From: Bacteroidota bacterium
Lineage (GTDB): Bacteria > Bacteroidota > Bacteroidia > Flavobacteriales > Flavobacteriaceae
Assembly (NCBI GenBank): GCA_029557895.1
Contig: JAKQHT010000020.1
Span: 1 to 64,000, forward strand
Direction of reading: 5' to 3'
Length of the DNA: 64,000 nt
Part shown: piece by piece, positions 44,914 through 56,012 of the stretch
How positions within the stretch are numbered: position 1 is the stretch's first letter
Layout: each line of letters starts with the position of its first letter
Made by a program: the position numbers and the translations under genes
Notes under the pieces: model-generated
The model's database searches: none
Told to the model about the DNA's origin: nothing
The model's input: only the letters and a program-made list of their open reading frames with translations

Positions 44914-45535
44914 TGCTTGAGATATTAAGTTTGTGATAGGCATCCATTAGCTTTTCTCTTGCTCTTTTGAGTCGCATTTTTACAGCGCTCTCGCTGATGC
45001 CCAATACGGTTTCGAGTCCTTTGATACTCAATAAATCTTGATATTTGAGCAGCAATAACATTTTATCCTCTGGCGAAATGGCCTTTAGAGCCAATCCCAG
45101 TTTGTCCACTTTCATCTGGAGGATGCCCTGTTCGTCATCGTCATCCTCGATAGTTTCAATAAACGAAGCAGAATCAACAGATTTCCGCTCCATTTTTTTG
45201 TGCACATCGCGATTGACAAAATTTACGCAATGGTTATAAGTGAACGCGTACAACCATGTCGAAAATTTAGATGTTCCTTTGTAAGTCCCCAATTTGACAA
45301 ACAATTTGAGGAACACGTCCTGCGCTAGGTCTTTGGCCTCTTCTTCGTCTTTTGCAAACCCAAGACATTTGTTATAGACTGTTTTAGCATATCGGTCATA
45401 CAATACTTCAAAAAGCAAAGTATCGTTGGATTTGGCTATAGCAGCCACCAAATCTTCGTCCGAAAAGTTTTTGAAGTCTATCGCTGCCTCCAAGTTAATG
45501 GTTTTGTTTAGTAGTCCAATGTTTTGGACACACAT
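44897..45535 (-). CDS. ECF-type sigma-70 family RNA polymerase sigma factor
   Basis: 212 residues. Region 2 is seen as LFEVLYDRYAKTVYNKCLGFAKDEEEAKDLAQDVFLKLF with FSTWLYAFTYNHCVNF. Region 4 is the C-terminal helix-turn-helix LSIKGLETVLGISESAVKMRLKRAREKL. The linker is acidic (IETIEDDDDEQ). No classical anti-sigma gene follows; the small overlapping gene is next. Regulon unknown. Confidence 0.9.
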   Translation of the reverse strand: MCVQNIGLLNKTINLEAAIDFKNFSDEDLVAAIAKSNDTLLFEVLYDRYAKTVYNKCLGFAKDEEEAKDLAQDVFLKLFVKLGTYKGTSKFSTWLYAFTYNHCVNFVNRDVHKKMERKSVDSASFIETIEDDDDEQGILQMKVDKLGLALKAISPEDKMLLLLKYQDLLSIKGLETVLGISESAVKMRLKRAREKLMDAYHKLNISSNGEPV

Positions 45536-45716
45536 ATTTCCAAAAGGTCACATTGTTATGACAAAAAAAAGCTGTATGAAAATCTTGCTTTTGTCAAGCT
45601 GAATGTATTTCAGCATTTTATAAATTAAAGTTTATCAATTTATTTTGTTCCGCAACGTGTACGGAATGACAGAATCAAGTACTTTCAAACAGCTTTTTGT
45701 TACAGCTTTTTATTTT

Positions 45717-47117
45717 TTAAATATGGAGTGGCCTATTATCGGTTGCAGCCAATGCGGCTTCCTTGATCGCTTCAGTAAATGTAGGGTGAGCATGCGACAT
45801 GCGCGAGACATCTTCAGCAGAAGCCCTGAATTCCATGGCAACGACTGCTTCGGCAATCATATCGGCGGCGCGAGCCCCAATCATGTGAACGCCGAGGATT
45901 TCGTCGGTATTGGCGTCAGCAAGGATTTTGACAAACCCGTCCAAATCCATGCTTGCACGGCTACGTCCCAAGGCACGCATAGGGAACTGCCCTACTTTGT
46001 AGTTGGTATTGCTTTCTTTTAATTGCTCTTCTGTCTTGCCCACAGAGGCAACTTCCGGCCAGGTATAAACCACACCCGGAATGAGGTTATAATCGATATG
46101 GGGTTTTTGGCCCGCCAATGTTTCTGCCACAAAAACGCCTTCTTCTTCGGCTTTATGGGCCAACATCGCACCTTTGACCACATCGCCTATGGCATATATA
46201 TTGGGCACATTGGTCTGCAAATGGCCATTGACTTCTATCTGTCCCCTTTCGGTCAATTTCACGCCGGCAGCTTCGGCATTGAGTCCTTCGGTATATGGTT
46301 TTCTGCCAACACATACGAGGCAATAATCGCCTTTAAAGACGACTTCCTCACCTTTTTTATTGTCAGCTTTTACGATGACTTCTTTGCCTTTTCGTTCCAC
46401 TGATTTTACTTTCGTGGAAACTTCAACGGAAAATTTTGCTTTTTTCAACACTTTTGTAAGTTCTTTGGACAGTCCGGCATCCATGGTAGGGATGATCCTG
46501 TCCATAAATTCGATGACGGTGACTTCTGCGCCAAGACGTCGGTAAACCTGGCCCAGTTCGAGCCCGATGACCCCGCCTCCGATAACCAATAGATGTTTGG
46601 GCACTTCGGTCAATTTCAAAGCTTCAGTGGATGTGATAATCCGCTCTTTGTCAATGGCTATGAACGGCAAACTCGATGGTTTGCTTCCTGTGGCGATAAT
46701 TGTATTTTTTGCTTCAATCTCTTCTGTTTTTTCGCCTTTGATGGTAATGTGCGTTGCGTCTTTAAAACTTCCGACACCTTGATAAACGGCGATATTGTTC
46801 TTTTTCATCAAAAAGTCGATACCACCAGTGGTTTGATCTACCACGGCCTGTTTACGGGCTATCATCTGTTTCAAATTTACCTTTACAGCTCCGGGTATCT
46901 CAATACCGTGTTCCTCAAAATGCTTGATGGCATCTTCATAATGGTGCGAAGAATCCAGCAAGGCCTTGCTCGGGATACATCCTACATTGAGGCAGGTTCC
47001 GCCAAGGGTTGGATATTTTTCTATAATGGCTGTTTTCATGCCCAATTGCGCACATCGAATGGCTGCAACATATCCACCGGGCCCAGAGCCTATCACGGCT
47101 ACATCGAATGAATTCAT
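45717..47117 (-). CDS. lpdA: Dihydrolipoyl dehydrogenase
   Basis: 466 residues. The E3 flavoprotein of 2-oxoacid dehydrogenase complexes. FAD site VAVIGSGPGGYVAAI (6-20), redox disulfide GGTCLNVGCIPSK (Cys42/Cys47), NAD site VIGGGVIGLELG, second FAD site YAIGDVVKGAMLAHKAEEEG and the catalytic His-Glu in HAHPTFTEAIKEA. Monocistronic here. Confidence 0.96.
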   Translation of the reverse strand: MNSFDVAVIGSGPGGYVAAIRCAQLGMKTAIIEKYPTLGGTCLNVGCIPSKALLDSSHHYEDAIKHFEEHGIEIPGAVKVNLKQMIARKQAVVDQTTGGIDFLMKKNNIAVYQGVGSFKDATHITIKGEKTEEIEAKNTIIATGSKPSSLPFIAIDKERIITSTEALKLTEVPKHLLVIGGGVIGLELGQVYRRLGAEVTVIEFMDRIIPTMDAGLSKELTKVLKKAKFSVEVSTKVKSVERKGKEVIVKADNKKGEEVVFKGDYCLVCVGRKPYTEGLNAEAAGVKLTERGQIEVNGHLQTNVPNIYAIGDVVKGAMLAHKAEEEGVFVAETLAGQKPHIDYNLIPGVVYTWPEVASVGKTEEQLKESNTNYKVGQFPMRALGRSRASMDLDGFVKILADANTDEILGVHMIGARAADMIAEAVVAMEFRASAEDVSRMSHAHPTFTEAIKEAALAATDNRPLHI

Positions 47118-47148
47118 AATACTTTTTTAAGACTTTATAAAACAGGGA

Positions 47149-47156
47149 CAAAGTTA
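47149..47156 (-). promoter_or_regulatory. lpdA -7 promoter element
   Basis: Minus strand TAACTTTG fits TAnnTTTG, 31 bp before the lpdA ATG. No convincing -33 box was seen. Confidence 0.4.
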
Positions 47157-47285
47157 CAAAAGATAACCCGTAGTGCATTAACAAATACCCGTTTTGTCAT
47201 GATTTTTGTTTTCAGTATATTAAATCGTACCCATCGAACGCTACCATATGATTAAAGGATGAATCCATTTGCCCATCAAAGCTGC

Positions 47286-47744
47286 CTAAATCGGGATGGC
47301 CGTGGTATGTTTTACTTCGTTGATGACAAACATGCTGTGCGTGCTGCCGATATGGCTGATGGTCGTCAACTTATTGACCATAAACTCTCGAAATGCTTCC
47401 ATATCCGAAACAATGACCTTGAGCAAATAATCATACTCGCCACTAATGTGGTAACACTCTAAGACCTCCGCAAGGTACCTCACCTCGTTTTCAAATTTAA
47501 TCACATAATCCTGTGTGTGCTGCAGCAATTTGATGTGGCAAAATACCACAAAAGCCTTGTGGGCTTTCTCTTTTTGCACCAATGCGACATATTTTGAAAT
47601 GACACCTTCCTTTTCAAGTTTTTTGATGCGTTCATAAACTGCAGTCACGGAAAGGTTGAGTTTAATCGAAAGCGCTTTATTGGTCTGGCTGCTGTCTTCC
47701 TGAATCAGTTTAAGCAGTTTTTTGTCAATGGCATCAAAGTTCAT
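47286..47744 (-). CDS. Lrp/AsnC-family transcriptional regulator
   Basis: 152 residues from the ATG at 47744 (MNFDAIDKKLLKLIQEDSSQ). Helix-turn-helix NKALSIKLNLSVTAVYERIKKLEKEGVI, followed by an RAM-type ligand-binding domain (YHISGEYDYLLKVIVSDMEAFREFM). The divergent neighbour is a methionine gamma-lyase-like gene, so this regulator probably senses an amino acid such as methionine and controls it across the A+T-rich 153-bp gap. That control is inferred. Confidence 0.88.
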   Translation of the reverse strand: MNFDAIDKKLLKLIQEDSSQTNKALSIKLNLSVTAVYERIKKLEKEGVISKYVALVQKEKAHKAFVVFCHIKLLQHTQDYVIKFENEVRYLAEVLECYHISGEYDYLLKVIVSDMEAFREFMVNKLTTISHIGSTHSMFVINEVKHTTAIPI

Positions 47745-47897
47745 GGCGAATATTTTTCGGTTAAAAATAGCTACAATCAATAAAATAATGTAAAATAATC
47801 TAAAATATCTGCAAATATTACATTTATTATCTAAATAATCATGATATAGTTGATTTTTATACTATAAATCAAGATTTTTGGATAAACTTAAACAACT

Positions 47898-49097
47898 ATG
47901 GAATTCAAACCCGCAAACAACATTCAGGATCTTCAATATTTTGGCGAATTTGGAGGTGTCAATCCATCCATATCAGACTCTTCGACCTATACGTTCCTGT
48001 CCGCAAAGACCATGTTCGATACCTTTGAAGGCAATGCCGACGGCTGTTACCTTTATTCCAGGCATTCTTCGCCGTCCAATCTGTATCTTGGCCAAGCACT
48101 CGCCGCCATGGAAGGTACGGAAACCGCCAATGTAACGGCTTCGGGCATGGGCGCAATTTCATCGGTCATCTTGCAATTGTGCGGTAATGGCGACCATTTG
48201 GTAAGCAGCAGAACCATTTATGGCGGTACGTACGCGTTCCTCAAAAATTTCACGCCAAGGATGGGCATCGAAACTTCTTTTGTGGACATTACCAATTTGG
48301 CCTCTGTTGAAAGTGCAATCACCAAAGATACCAAAATGATTTTTTGCGAGTCCGTGAGCAACCCACTTTTGGAAGTTGCCGATTTGAGGGGCTTGGCACT
48401 ATTGGCAAAAAAACACAACCTAAAATTGGTGGTGGACAATACCTTTTCGCCATTGAGCATTTCGCCATTTATGTTGGGCGCGGACATCGTTATACATAGT
48501 TTGACCAAATTTATCAATGGCAGCAGCGATACCGTTGGCGGTGTGGTTTGTGGCGAACAAAAATTCATCGACGCTTTGCGAAATGTGAATGACGGCGCTT
48601 GCATGCTCCTTGGACCCACGATGGACAGCTTAAGGGCGGCTTCCATACTTAAAAATTTGAGAACGTTACACATACGAATGCAACAGCACAGCAAAAACAC
48701 ACTATATCTGGCGCAAAAGTTTGAGGCTGACGGCTTAAAAACCGTCTATCCAGGCCTGTCTTCGCATCCTTCCCATAGACTTTTCAAATCTATGATGAAC
48801 GAGCAATATGGCTATGGCGGTATGCTTACAGTAGATGTTGGCAATCTCGACAAGGCCAATGAACTGATGGAACTGATGCAGAAAAGAAACCTTGGCTATC
48901 TTGCGGTAAGTTTGGGCTTTTACAAAACCCTGTTCAGTGCCCCGGGAAGCTCTACCTCTTCAGAGATCCCCGAAGATGAACAAAAAGCAATGGGCTTGAG
49001 CAATGGCTTGATACGCTTCTCCATTGGCTTGGATGCCGATATAGAGCGCACTTATGAGATGATGAAGGATTGCATGAAAGAACTCAATGTGCTTTGA
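47898..49097 (+). CDS. Methionine gamma-lyase-like Cys/Met-metabolism PLP enzyme
   Basis: 399 residues of the trans-sulfuration PLP family. Features are YLYSRHSSPSNLYLGQALAAMEGTE, ASGMGAISSVIL, VVDNTFSPL and the PLP-lysine region IHSLTKFINGSSDTVGG. The family includes methionine gamma-lyase, cystathionine beta/gamma-lyases and synthases. Divergent transcription from an Lrp-type regulator is typical of amino-acid catabolism and favours methionine gamma-lyase, but the substrate is not proven. Confidence 0.82.
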   Translation: MEFKPANNIQDLQYFGEFGGVNPSISDSSTYTFLSAKTMFDTFEGNADGCYLYSRHSSPSNLYLGQALAAMEGTETANVTASGMGAISSVILQLCGNGDHLVSSRTIYGGTYAFLKNFTPRMGIETSFVDITNLASVESAITKDTKMIFCESVSNPLLEVADLRGLALLAKKHNLKLVVDNTFSPLSISPFMLGADIVIHSLTKFINGSSDTVGGVVCGEQKFIDALRNVNDGACMLLGPTMDSLRAASILKNLRTLHIRMQQHSKNTLYLAQKFEADGLKTVYPGLSSHPSHRLFKSMMNEQYGYGGMLTVDVGNLDKANELMELMQKRNLGYLAVSLGFYKTLFSAPGSSTSSEIPEDEQKAMGLSNGLIRFSIGLDADIERTYEMMKDCMKELNVL

Positions 49098-49215
49098 CGG
49101 TTGGGGCTTATGGGGCGTGCTGTGCACATTTCATAAGGTCTTTATCAGTTCCATTTGCAAAGGTTACATTAAAATCGTAACATTACATTTCTAAACCGTA
49201 ACTTTAATACCCAGA

Positions 49216-50697
49216 ATGGAAAGCCAAGACATCAAACCAACACTGCCACAAGACGAGCACATTGTAGAAAACAAACAATTGAACATTTGGGAAGCGTTGA
49301 TCCCCGTGATAGTCTTGGTGGGGTTGCTCGCTTACAATGTCTATACCTATGGCGATGACGCCCTGTCGGGTTCCAATCAATTCATACTTCTTTTGGGCGG
49401 TGCTGTTGCTGCCATTGTAGGTTTTTTCAACAAAGTGAAGTTTGGACAGATGATGGAGGAAGTCTCCGAGAACATCAAATCTACAGGAGGCGCCATTTTG
49501 ATACTTCTTATGGTTGGTGCGCTGGCCGGCACTTGGCTCATCAGCGGCATCATCCCAACGATGATCTATTACGGTCTTCAAGTGCTCAACCCGACTATAT
49601 TTTTGGCAGCCTGCGTGATTATTTGTGCCATCATATCTGTGGCTACCGGAAGCAGTTGGACCACATCGGCCACTGTAGGTATCGCGTTGGTAGGCATTGC
49701 AGAAGCCCTGGGCGTTCCACTGGGCATGACCGCAGGTGCCGTTGTTTCCGGAGCTTATTTTGGCGATAAGATTTCGCCCATGAGCGACACGACCAATTTG
49801 GCTCCCGCCATGGCCGGAACGGATTTGTTCACGCACATTCGCTATATGCTTTATACCACCACACCCACCATCATTATCACATTAATTGTTTTCATTATCA
49901 TCGGCCTCAATTTAGAACCAAAAGGCGTTGCCGATACACATATCATTTTGCAAGATATCAAATCGGCCATCAATGTGAGCCCCTGGCTATTTGTAGTTCC
50001 AATCGTCGTTATCATATTGATTGTCAAAAAAACGCCTCCATTGATAGCATTGCTGATCGGTACTTTATTGGGCGGGCTGGCCGCATTGTTTTTTCAACCC
50101 AACCTTGTGGCAGGCATCGGCGGGAGCGACACTCTCAATTTCACTTCCGGCTACAAAGGGATTATGAATGCCATAACAGTGGAAACCGCCGTACCTACAG
50201 AGAACGAGGCCTTAAAGGGACTTTTCACTGCCGGTGGCATGAGCAATATGCTCAACACCATCTGGTTGATACTCTGCGCTATGGTGTTCGGCGGAATTAT
50301 GGATGGCATAGGAGCTTTGGCTACCATCAGCAAGGCTTTGCTAAAATTATTCCAAACCACTTTTGGTTTATTTGCAAGCACAGTGGCAAGTTGCTTGGCA
50401 CTGAACGTTACCGCCAGTGACCAATATTTGGCCATCGTTGTACCGGGAAAAATGTACGCCAAAGCATTTAAAGACAAAGGACTTGCCCCTGAAAACCTTT
50501 CCAGAACGCTTGAAGATAGCGGCACGGTCACTTCCGTTCTGGTACCTTGGAACACGTGCGGCGCTTACCAAAGTGGCGTGCTTGGTGTGGACACACTCCA
50601 ATATGCAGGATATGCCTTTTTCAACTGGTTGAGCCCATTCATGACTTTGCTTTTTGCAGCTTTCAAAATAAAAATCAGGCAACTGGCAAAATCTTAA
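49216..50697 (+). CDS. nhaC: NhaC-family Na+/H+ antiporter
   Basis: 493 residues with 11-12 membrane segments. Family motifs are GALAGTWLISGIIPTMIYYGL, ATGSSWTTSATVGIALVGIAEALG, GAYFGDKISPMSDTTNLAPA and VPWNTCGAYQSGVLGV. Exchanges Na+ for H+ at the inner membrane. The presence fits a marine or salt-exposed habitat, though the family is not limited to it. Monocistronic. Confidence 0.92.
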   Translation: MESQDIKPTLPQDEHIVENKQLNIWEALIPVIVLVGLLAYNVYTYGDDALSGSNQFILLLGGAVAAIVGFFNKVKFGQMMEEVSENIKSTGGAILILLMVGALAGTWLISGIIPTMIYYGLQVLNPTIFLAACVIICAIISVATGSSWTTSATVGIALVGIAEALGVPLGMTAGAVVSGAYFGDKISPMSDTTNLAPAMAGTDLFTHIRYMLYTTTPTIIITLIVFIIIGLNLEPKGVADTHIILQDIKSAINVSPWLFVVPIVVIILIVKKTPPLIALLIGTLLGGLAALFFQPNLVAGIGGSDTLNFTSGYKGIMNAITVETAVPTENEALKGLFTAGGMSNMLNTIWLILCAMVFGGIMDGIGALATISKALLKLFQTTFGLFASTVASCLALNVTASDQYLAIVVPGKMYAKAFKDKGLAPENLSRTLEDSGTVTSVLVPWNTCGAYQSGVLGVDTLQYAGYAFFNWLSPFMTLLFAAFKIKIRQLAKS

Positions 50698-50868
50698 AAC
50701 AATCGGATTCGCAATCCCATGCCGTGATAATTGCCAACATTGCATTTTTATACAGTCAAATTTGACGTTTCCATATATTTTTACCGCCATCATTGCATCA
50801 ATTTACAATTGCTATTTCAATATTGGTTTTTATAATGATTCTTTATTATAGGTAACATCGCTTATGGT

Positions 50869-50876
50869 TAATTTTG
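50869..50876 (+). promoter_or_regulatory. Peroxiredoxin gene -7 promoter element
   Basis: TAATTTTG fits TAnnTTTG and lies 42 bp before the ATG at 50919. Confidence 0.4.
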
Positions 50877-50918
50877 CAATGGAAAAAAAAATCTGAATTA
50901 ACTATAAAAACAAAACAC

Positions 50919-51563
50919 ATGTCATTAGTAGGAAAAAAATTCCCGAATCTTGCCGTTAACGCCATGAACGAAATGGGCGATACATTCAAACTGAATGTAT
51001 TGGACGAGGCTATCAAAAACAACAAAAAAGTAGTGCTTTTCTGGTATCCAAAAGATTTCACTTTTGTTTGCCCAACAGAATTGCATGCTTTCCAAGCAGC
51101 TTTGCCTGAATTTGAAAAAAGAAACACCATCGTTATCGGTGCTTCCTGTGACACTGCCGAAGTGCATTTTGCATGGTTAAATACTGCCAAAAACAATGGA
51201 GGTATCGAAGGTGTCACTTACCCAATCCTTGCCGATTCTAACAGAAACCTTGCCTCTGTACTTGGCATACTGGACACTACAGATGCTGAATATGATGAAG
51301 AAAACGGGTTTTACACCGTAGAAGGCGACAACGTGACATACCGCGCCACCTACATCATCGATGAAGAAGGCACCGTACAGCACGAAAGCATCAACAACAT
51401 GCCGCTGGGAAGAAACGTAAACGAATATTTGCGCATCATCGACGCCTTGACTCACGTACAGCAAAAAGGCGAAGTATGCCCTGCCAACTGGGAAGAAGGC
51501 AAAAACGCCATGAACGCCAATCGTGAAGGTGTAGCCAATTATCTATCTGCGCAATTGAATTAA
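50919..51563 (+). CDS. 2-Cys peroxiredoxin
   Basis: 214 residues from the ATG at 50919 (MSLVGKKFPNLAVNAM); an upstream in-frame start at 50874 lies on the -7 box. Peroxidatic Cys in DFTFVCPTELHAF, the resolving Cys in GEVCPANWEEG near the C-terminus. AhpC/Prx1 type, reduces H2O2 and organic peroxides. First of a group with a thioredoxin and a DUF6952 protein, which suggests the thioredoxin is its reductant. Confidence 0.92.
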   Translation: MSLVGKKFPNLAVNAMNEMGDTFKLNVLDEAIKNNKKVVLFWYPKDFTFVCPTELHAFQAALPEFEKRNTIVIGASCDTAEVHFAWLNTAKNNGGIEGVTYPILADSNRNLASVLGILDTTDAEYDEENGFYTVEGDNVTYRATYIIDEEGTVQHESINNMPLGRNVNEYLRIIDALTHVQQKGEVCPANWEEGKNAMNANREGVANYLSAQLN

Positions 51564-51572
51564 TAAATTTTC

Positions 51573-51612
51573 AAATCCCAAATTCCATAAAAAACATCTG
51601 GGATTTGGGGTT
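51573..51612 (+). terminator. Weak hairpin after the peroxiredoxin gene
   Basis: AAATCCCA (51573-51580) pairs with TGGGATTT (51599-51606), then GGGGTTTTAA. It may attenuate read-through into the thioredoxin gene. Confidence 0.4.
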
Positions 51613-51628
51613 TTAATCATTAAAAAAA

Positions 51629-51943
51629 ATGGTAAAAGAATTAGAACAAGACAACTTGGGGCAACTGGTTTCTGAAAATGACACCGTCATTGTCCAATAT
51701 TCGGCAGGATGGTGCGGCAATTGCAGGATAATGAAGCCAAAATTCAAAAAAATGGCTTCTGAACATTCCAATGCAGTTTTTGTGATTGCCGATGCCGAAC
51801 AGTTCCCGGAATCGAGAAAACTTGCCAAGGTGGACAATCTGCCTACCTTTGCGATTTTCAAAAACGGGACGTTCGTTGACCAAGTGCAGACCAACAAGGC
51901 GGACGTTCTTGAAACATTGGTGTCAAAAATCAGCCTGTCATGA
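51629..51943 (+). CDS. Thioredoxin-family protein
   Basis: 104 residues with a thioredoxin fold. The active site is WCGNC (AGWCGNCRIMKPKF), not the usual WCGPC, and the cis-Pro loop is NLPTFAIFKNG. Gly-Asn in the middle may raise the redox potential. The gene ends in an ATGA-type overlap with the DUF6952 gene, so the two are translationally coupled, and lies 65 bp after the peroxiredoxin. Confidence 0.88.
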   Translation: MVKELEQDNLGQLVSENDTVIVQYSAGWCGNCRIMKPKFKKMASEHSNAVFVIADAEQFPESRKLAKVDNLPTFAIFKNGTFVDQVQTNKADVLETLVSKISLS

Positions 51944-52197
51944 AACTGCCCGTCATAAAACATCTTACAAATTTCATCGAAGAAAACGATGAAGACTTTG
52001 TGACAGAAACCATTGAAACCCTTGAAGCACTCACCGAAGTCCCATCATTAAAGGATGAAGAATTGGACGTTATAGGCGAATTGATTTCAAATATGTACGG
52101 CGCACTCGAAGTCAACAAAATGATCAAAGAAGGTACGCCAAAAAAAGAAGCGCTCAATGCCTTTATGCAGCGTGTCATGGGCGCAATCGACAATTAA
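51940..52197 (+). CDS. DUF6952-family small protein
   Basis: 85 residues, acidic and mostly helical (TNFIEENDEDFVTETIETLEAL, EEALNAFMQRV-type end). It matches the DUF6952 family of Bacteroidota, usually found next to a thioredoxin and peroxiredoxin. The 4-bp overlap with the thioredoxin gene supports a joint role in oxidative stress. Biochemical function unknown. Confidence 0.8.
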   Translation: MKLPVIKHLTNFIEENDEDFVTETIETLEALTEVPSLKDEELDVIGELISNMYGALEVNKMIKEGTPKKEALNAFMQRVMGAIDN

Positions 52198-52221
52198 TGT
52201 TTTTTTTTGATTAATAGCCGT

Positions 52222-52262
52222 GAGCCTCTTTTTCAGGATTTTGGAAAAGAGGCTCTTTTTAT
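52222..52262 (+). terminator. Intrinsic terminator after the peroxiredoxin group
   Basis: GAGCCTCTTTT (52222-52232) pairs perfectly with AAAAGAGGCTC (52245-52255), followed by TTTTTATTATT. Confidence 0.8.
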
Positions 52263-52353
52263 TATTCAAGGCAGAAAAAAACCTCCCAAAGAAACATGCA
52301 CAATTCAATCTTTTTTTCGTAAATTAAAGTCCTTAATTTAATTGAAGCAGATT

Positions 52354-52587
52354 ATGGAAAGTGATTATATAAAAATTTTTTCAGGGTCGTTCATTATTGT
52401 CCAACTTGTAAAAGACAGACTCGAAAGTGTTGGTATCAACCCTATCATAAAAGACGAGTCCGGGCTTGGGGAATATTCGGGATTTAAGTCCACCAACGCA
52501 GAATACCAGGAACTTTATGTGTCAACCGAAGAGCTTGATCATGCCGTACCGATTGTGGAATCCGTAAAAGCTGATTTGGATATTTAA
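52354..52587 (+). CDS. DUF2007-family small protein
   Basis: 77 residues from the ATG at 52354 (MESDYIKIFSGSFIIVQLVKDRL). It resembles the DUF2007 family, a small alpha-beta domain thought to bind signalling proteins such as GlnB-like fold partners (GSFIIVQLVKDRLESVGI, ELYVSTEELDHAVPIV). Monocistronic, just after a terminator. Function unknown. Confidence 0.75.
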   Translation: MESDYIKIFSGSFIIVQLVKDRLESVGINPIIKDESGLGEYSGFKSTNAEYQELYVSTEELDHAVPIVESVKADLDI

Positions 52588-52601
52588 TTCATTGCCGAAT
52601 A

Positions 52602-54284
<1,683 letters not shown>

Positions 54285-54376
54285 TCAACTTAAAACATTT
54301 AACAGCACCTTAACAAACGTATTTATGTGTAAAGGCTACTTTTGTTGTCCCTGTAGCTTAAACCACATATACCGTT

Positions 54377-55807
54377 ATGAAAATCCACATTTTGACAATA
54401 GCGTTCCTCTCGATGCTTTTTGGTTGCAAAAGTGACCAAGGCTCAACGGGTGGGAAAGTATTTTTGGGGGGTGAAATCATCAACCCGAACAACAAGTATG
54501 TGCTTTTCAAATATCCCAATAGCCAACACATCGATACATTGCCGCTCAACGACAACAACAGGTTTTCAAAAGCAATGGACAGCTTGAAACCAGGCATTTA
54601 TACGTTTTTGCATGGTGGGGAATATCAATTGGTTTTTTTGGAACCCGGCGACAGTATCATGCTTCGCCTAAACACAATGGACTTTGACGAATCGTTGGTA
54701 TTTACCGGCAGAGGCGCCAAGAAGAACAATTTTTTTATCACGTCGTTCCTGCGTGACGAGACAGACAATAACCGTTTTATGCGGTTGATGTGGGAAAGCG
54801 AGCCCAAAGTATTTGAAAAAGCCCTGGACTCAAATCGATTGGAAAGGTTCAATATCCTCAGGGAATATTTAAAGAACAACGACGAATCTGATTATTTCAC
54901 AAAAATTGCCGTTGCCAATATCAATTATAATTATTATGCCAATAAGGAACTGTACCCTTTTGGATATTATGGTTATAGCAACCTTATCCACTTCAAGGAT
55001 CTTATCGATGATGGGTTTTATGATTTTCGCAAGGACCTGGATTACAATGACGAAAGCCTGATGGGCTGTATCCCTTATACGAAATTCCTTTTTTGGCATT
55101 TTAACAATTTGGCGCTAAACAAATACTACAAAAACGCCTCTCACAATGTCGTTTTCAGCAAAGAATCTGCGGCTTACAATCTCGAAAAGCTTCGGTTGAT
55201 GGATAGTACCATAGACAACGAAACTGTCAAGAACCACCTTTTGAAATATTCTGCCCGCGACTTTATTACCACAAGCAAGGACAGTTTGGAAACCGACGAA
55301 ATACTGACTTCATTCCTTGAAAAAAGCACCAATGAAAATGACAGGGAATACATCAAGGGATTGGTGAGTTCGGTAAAGCGAATGAGTGTCGGCAAACCTC
55401 TCCCTAACGTAACACTTTTGGATTTTGACGAGAATAAAGTGTCCATCCGCTCGCTTATCAAAAGACCGACGGTCATCTACTTTTGGTCCTACAACCAACC
55501 TTCACAGTTGAAAAACTATCACCTAAAGGCTCAATCCTTAAAGACCAAGTATCCCGAAATCGATTTTATTGCCATCAGCATCAATGATGACGAAACCTTT
55601 CACTGGAAAAACACACTGAAACAGTTCAACTTGCCCAAAAGCAACCAGTTCCATTTTATGCATCCCCATGAAGCCGTGCAAACTTTGTCAGTTTATGGGA
55701 TAACCAAGACCATTTTGGTAAACACAGATGGCACTATCGTCGTTCCAAATGGTTATTTGATCACTTCTGAATTTGAAGAAGAGCTTGCCAAGTGCTTAAA
55801 AAAATAG
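54377..55807 (+). CDS. Lipoprotein with thioredoxin-like (TlpA-type) domain lacking CxxC
   Basis: 476 residues. Lipoprotein signal with Cys17 (LFGC). An N-terminal DUF4369-like beta domain (VFLGGEIINPNNKYVLF...) is followed by a helical middle part and a C-terminal TlpA/AhpC-type thioredoxin fold (LPNVTLLDFDENKVSIRSL, PTVIYFWSYNQPSQLKNY). Where the redox pair should be it reads YNQPSQ, so it has no dithiol. Probably a non-redox binding or structural lipoprotein. Single gene. Confidence 0.78.
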   Translation: MKIHILTIAFLSMLFGCKSDQGSTGGKVFLGGEIINPNNKYVLFKYPNSQHIDTLPLNDNNRFSKAMDSLKPGIYTFLHGGEYQLVFLEPGDSIMLRLNTMDFDESLVFTGRGAKKNNFFITSFLRDETDNNRFMRLMWESEPKVFEKALDSNRLERFNILREYLKNNDESDYFTKIAVANINYNYYANKELYPFGYYGYSNLIHFKDLIDDGFYDFRKDLDYNDESLMGCIPYTKFLFWHFNNLALNKYYKNASHNVVFSKESAAYNLEKLRLMDSTIDNETVKNHLLKYSARDFITTSKDSLETDEILTSFLEKSTNENDREYIKGLVSSVKRMSVGKPLPNVTLLDFDENKVSIRSLIKRPTVIYFWSYNQPSQLKNYHLKAQSLKTKYPEIDFIAISINDDETFHWKNTLKQFNLPKSNQFHFMHPHEAVQTLSVYGITKTILVNTDGTIVVPNGYLITSEFEEELAKCLKK

Positions 55808-56012
55808 GGCAACCGAAAGTTTTAACGTTTTAGCGAACCTGGAAATTTGCTTAATCTGTTGTTATTGGAAGATTAAAAAATCGAGACCACGGTCAGGCAA
55901 ACACGATACCTACCCAAAAGCGGTAATCGTTTCTCACTGTCGAAAAAAAGGCTTCGAGTTTACTTTAACGGTTCGACCTCTCAATCACCAATAAACTGTT
56001 TGTCAATAGTTT

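Noticed and set aside
45598..45620. Small hairpin GCTGAA/TTCAGC between sigma factor and lpdA
   Set aside because: Only a 6-bp stem with a mixed A/T tail, and it lies in an upstream region of leftward genes; too weak to call a terminator.
55821..55872. Another attC-like pair (TTTTAACGTTTTAGCG ... CTGTTGTTATTGG) after the TlpA-like gene
   Set aside because: The arms are short and poorly paired, the element is only about 50 bp, and no complementary cassette-end box lies upstream of the gene.
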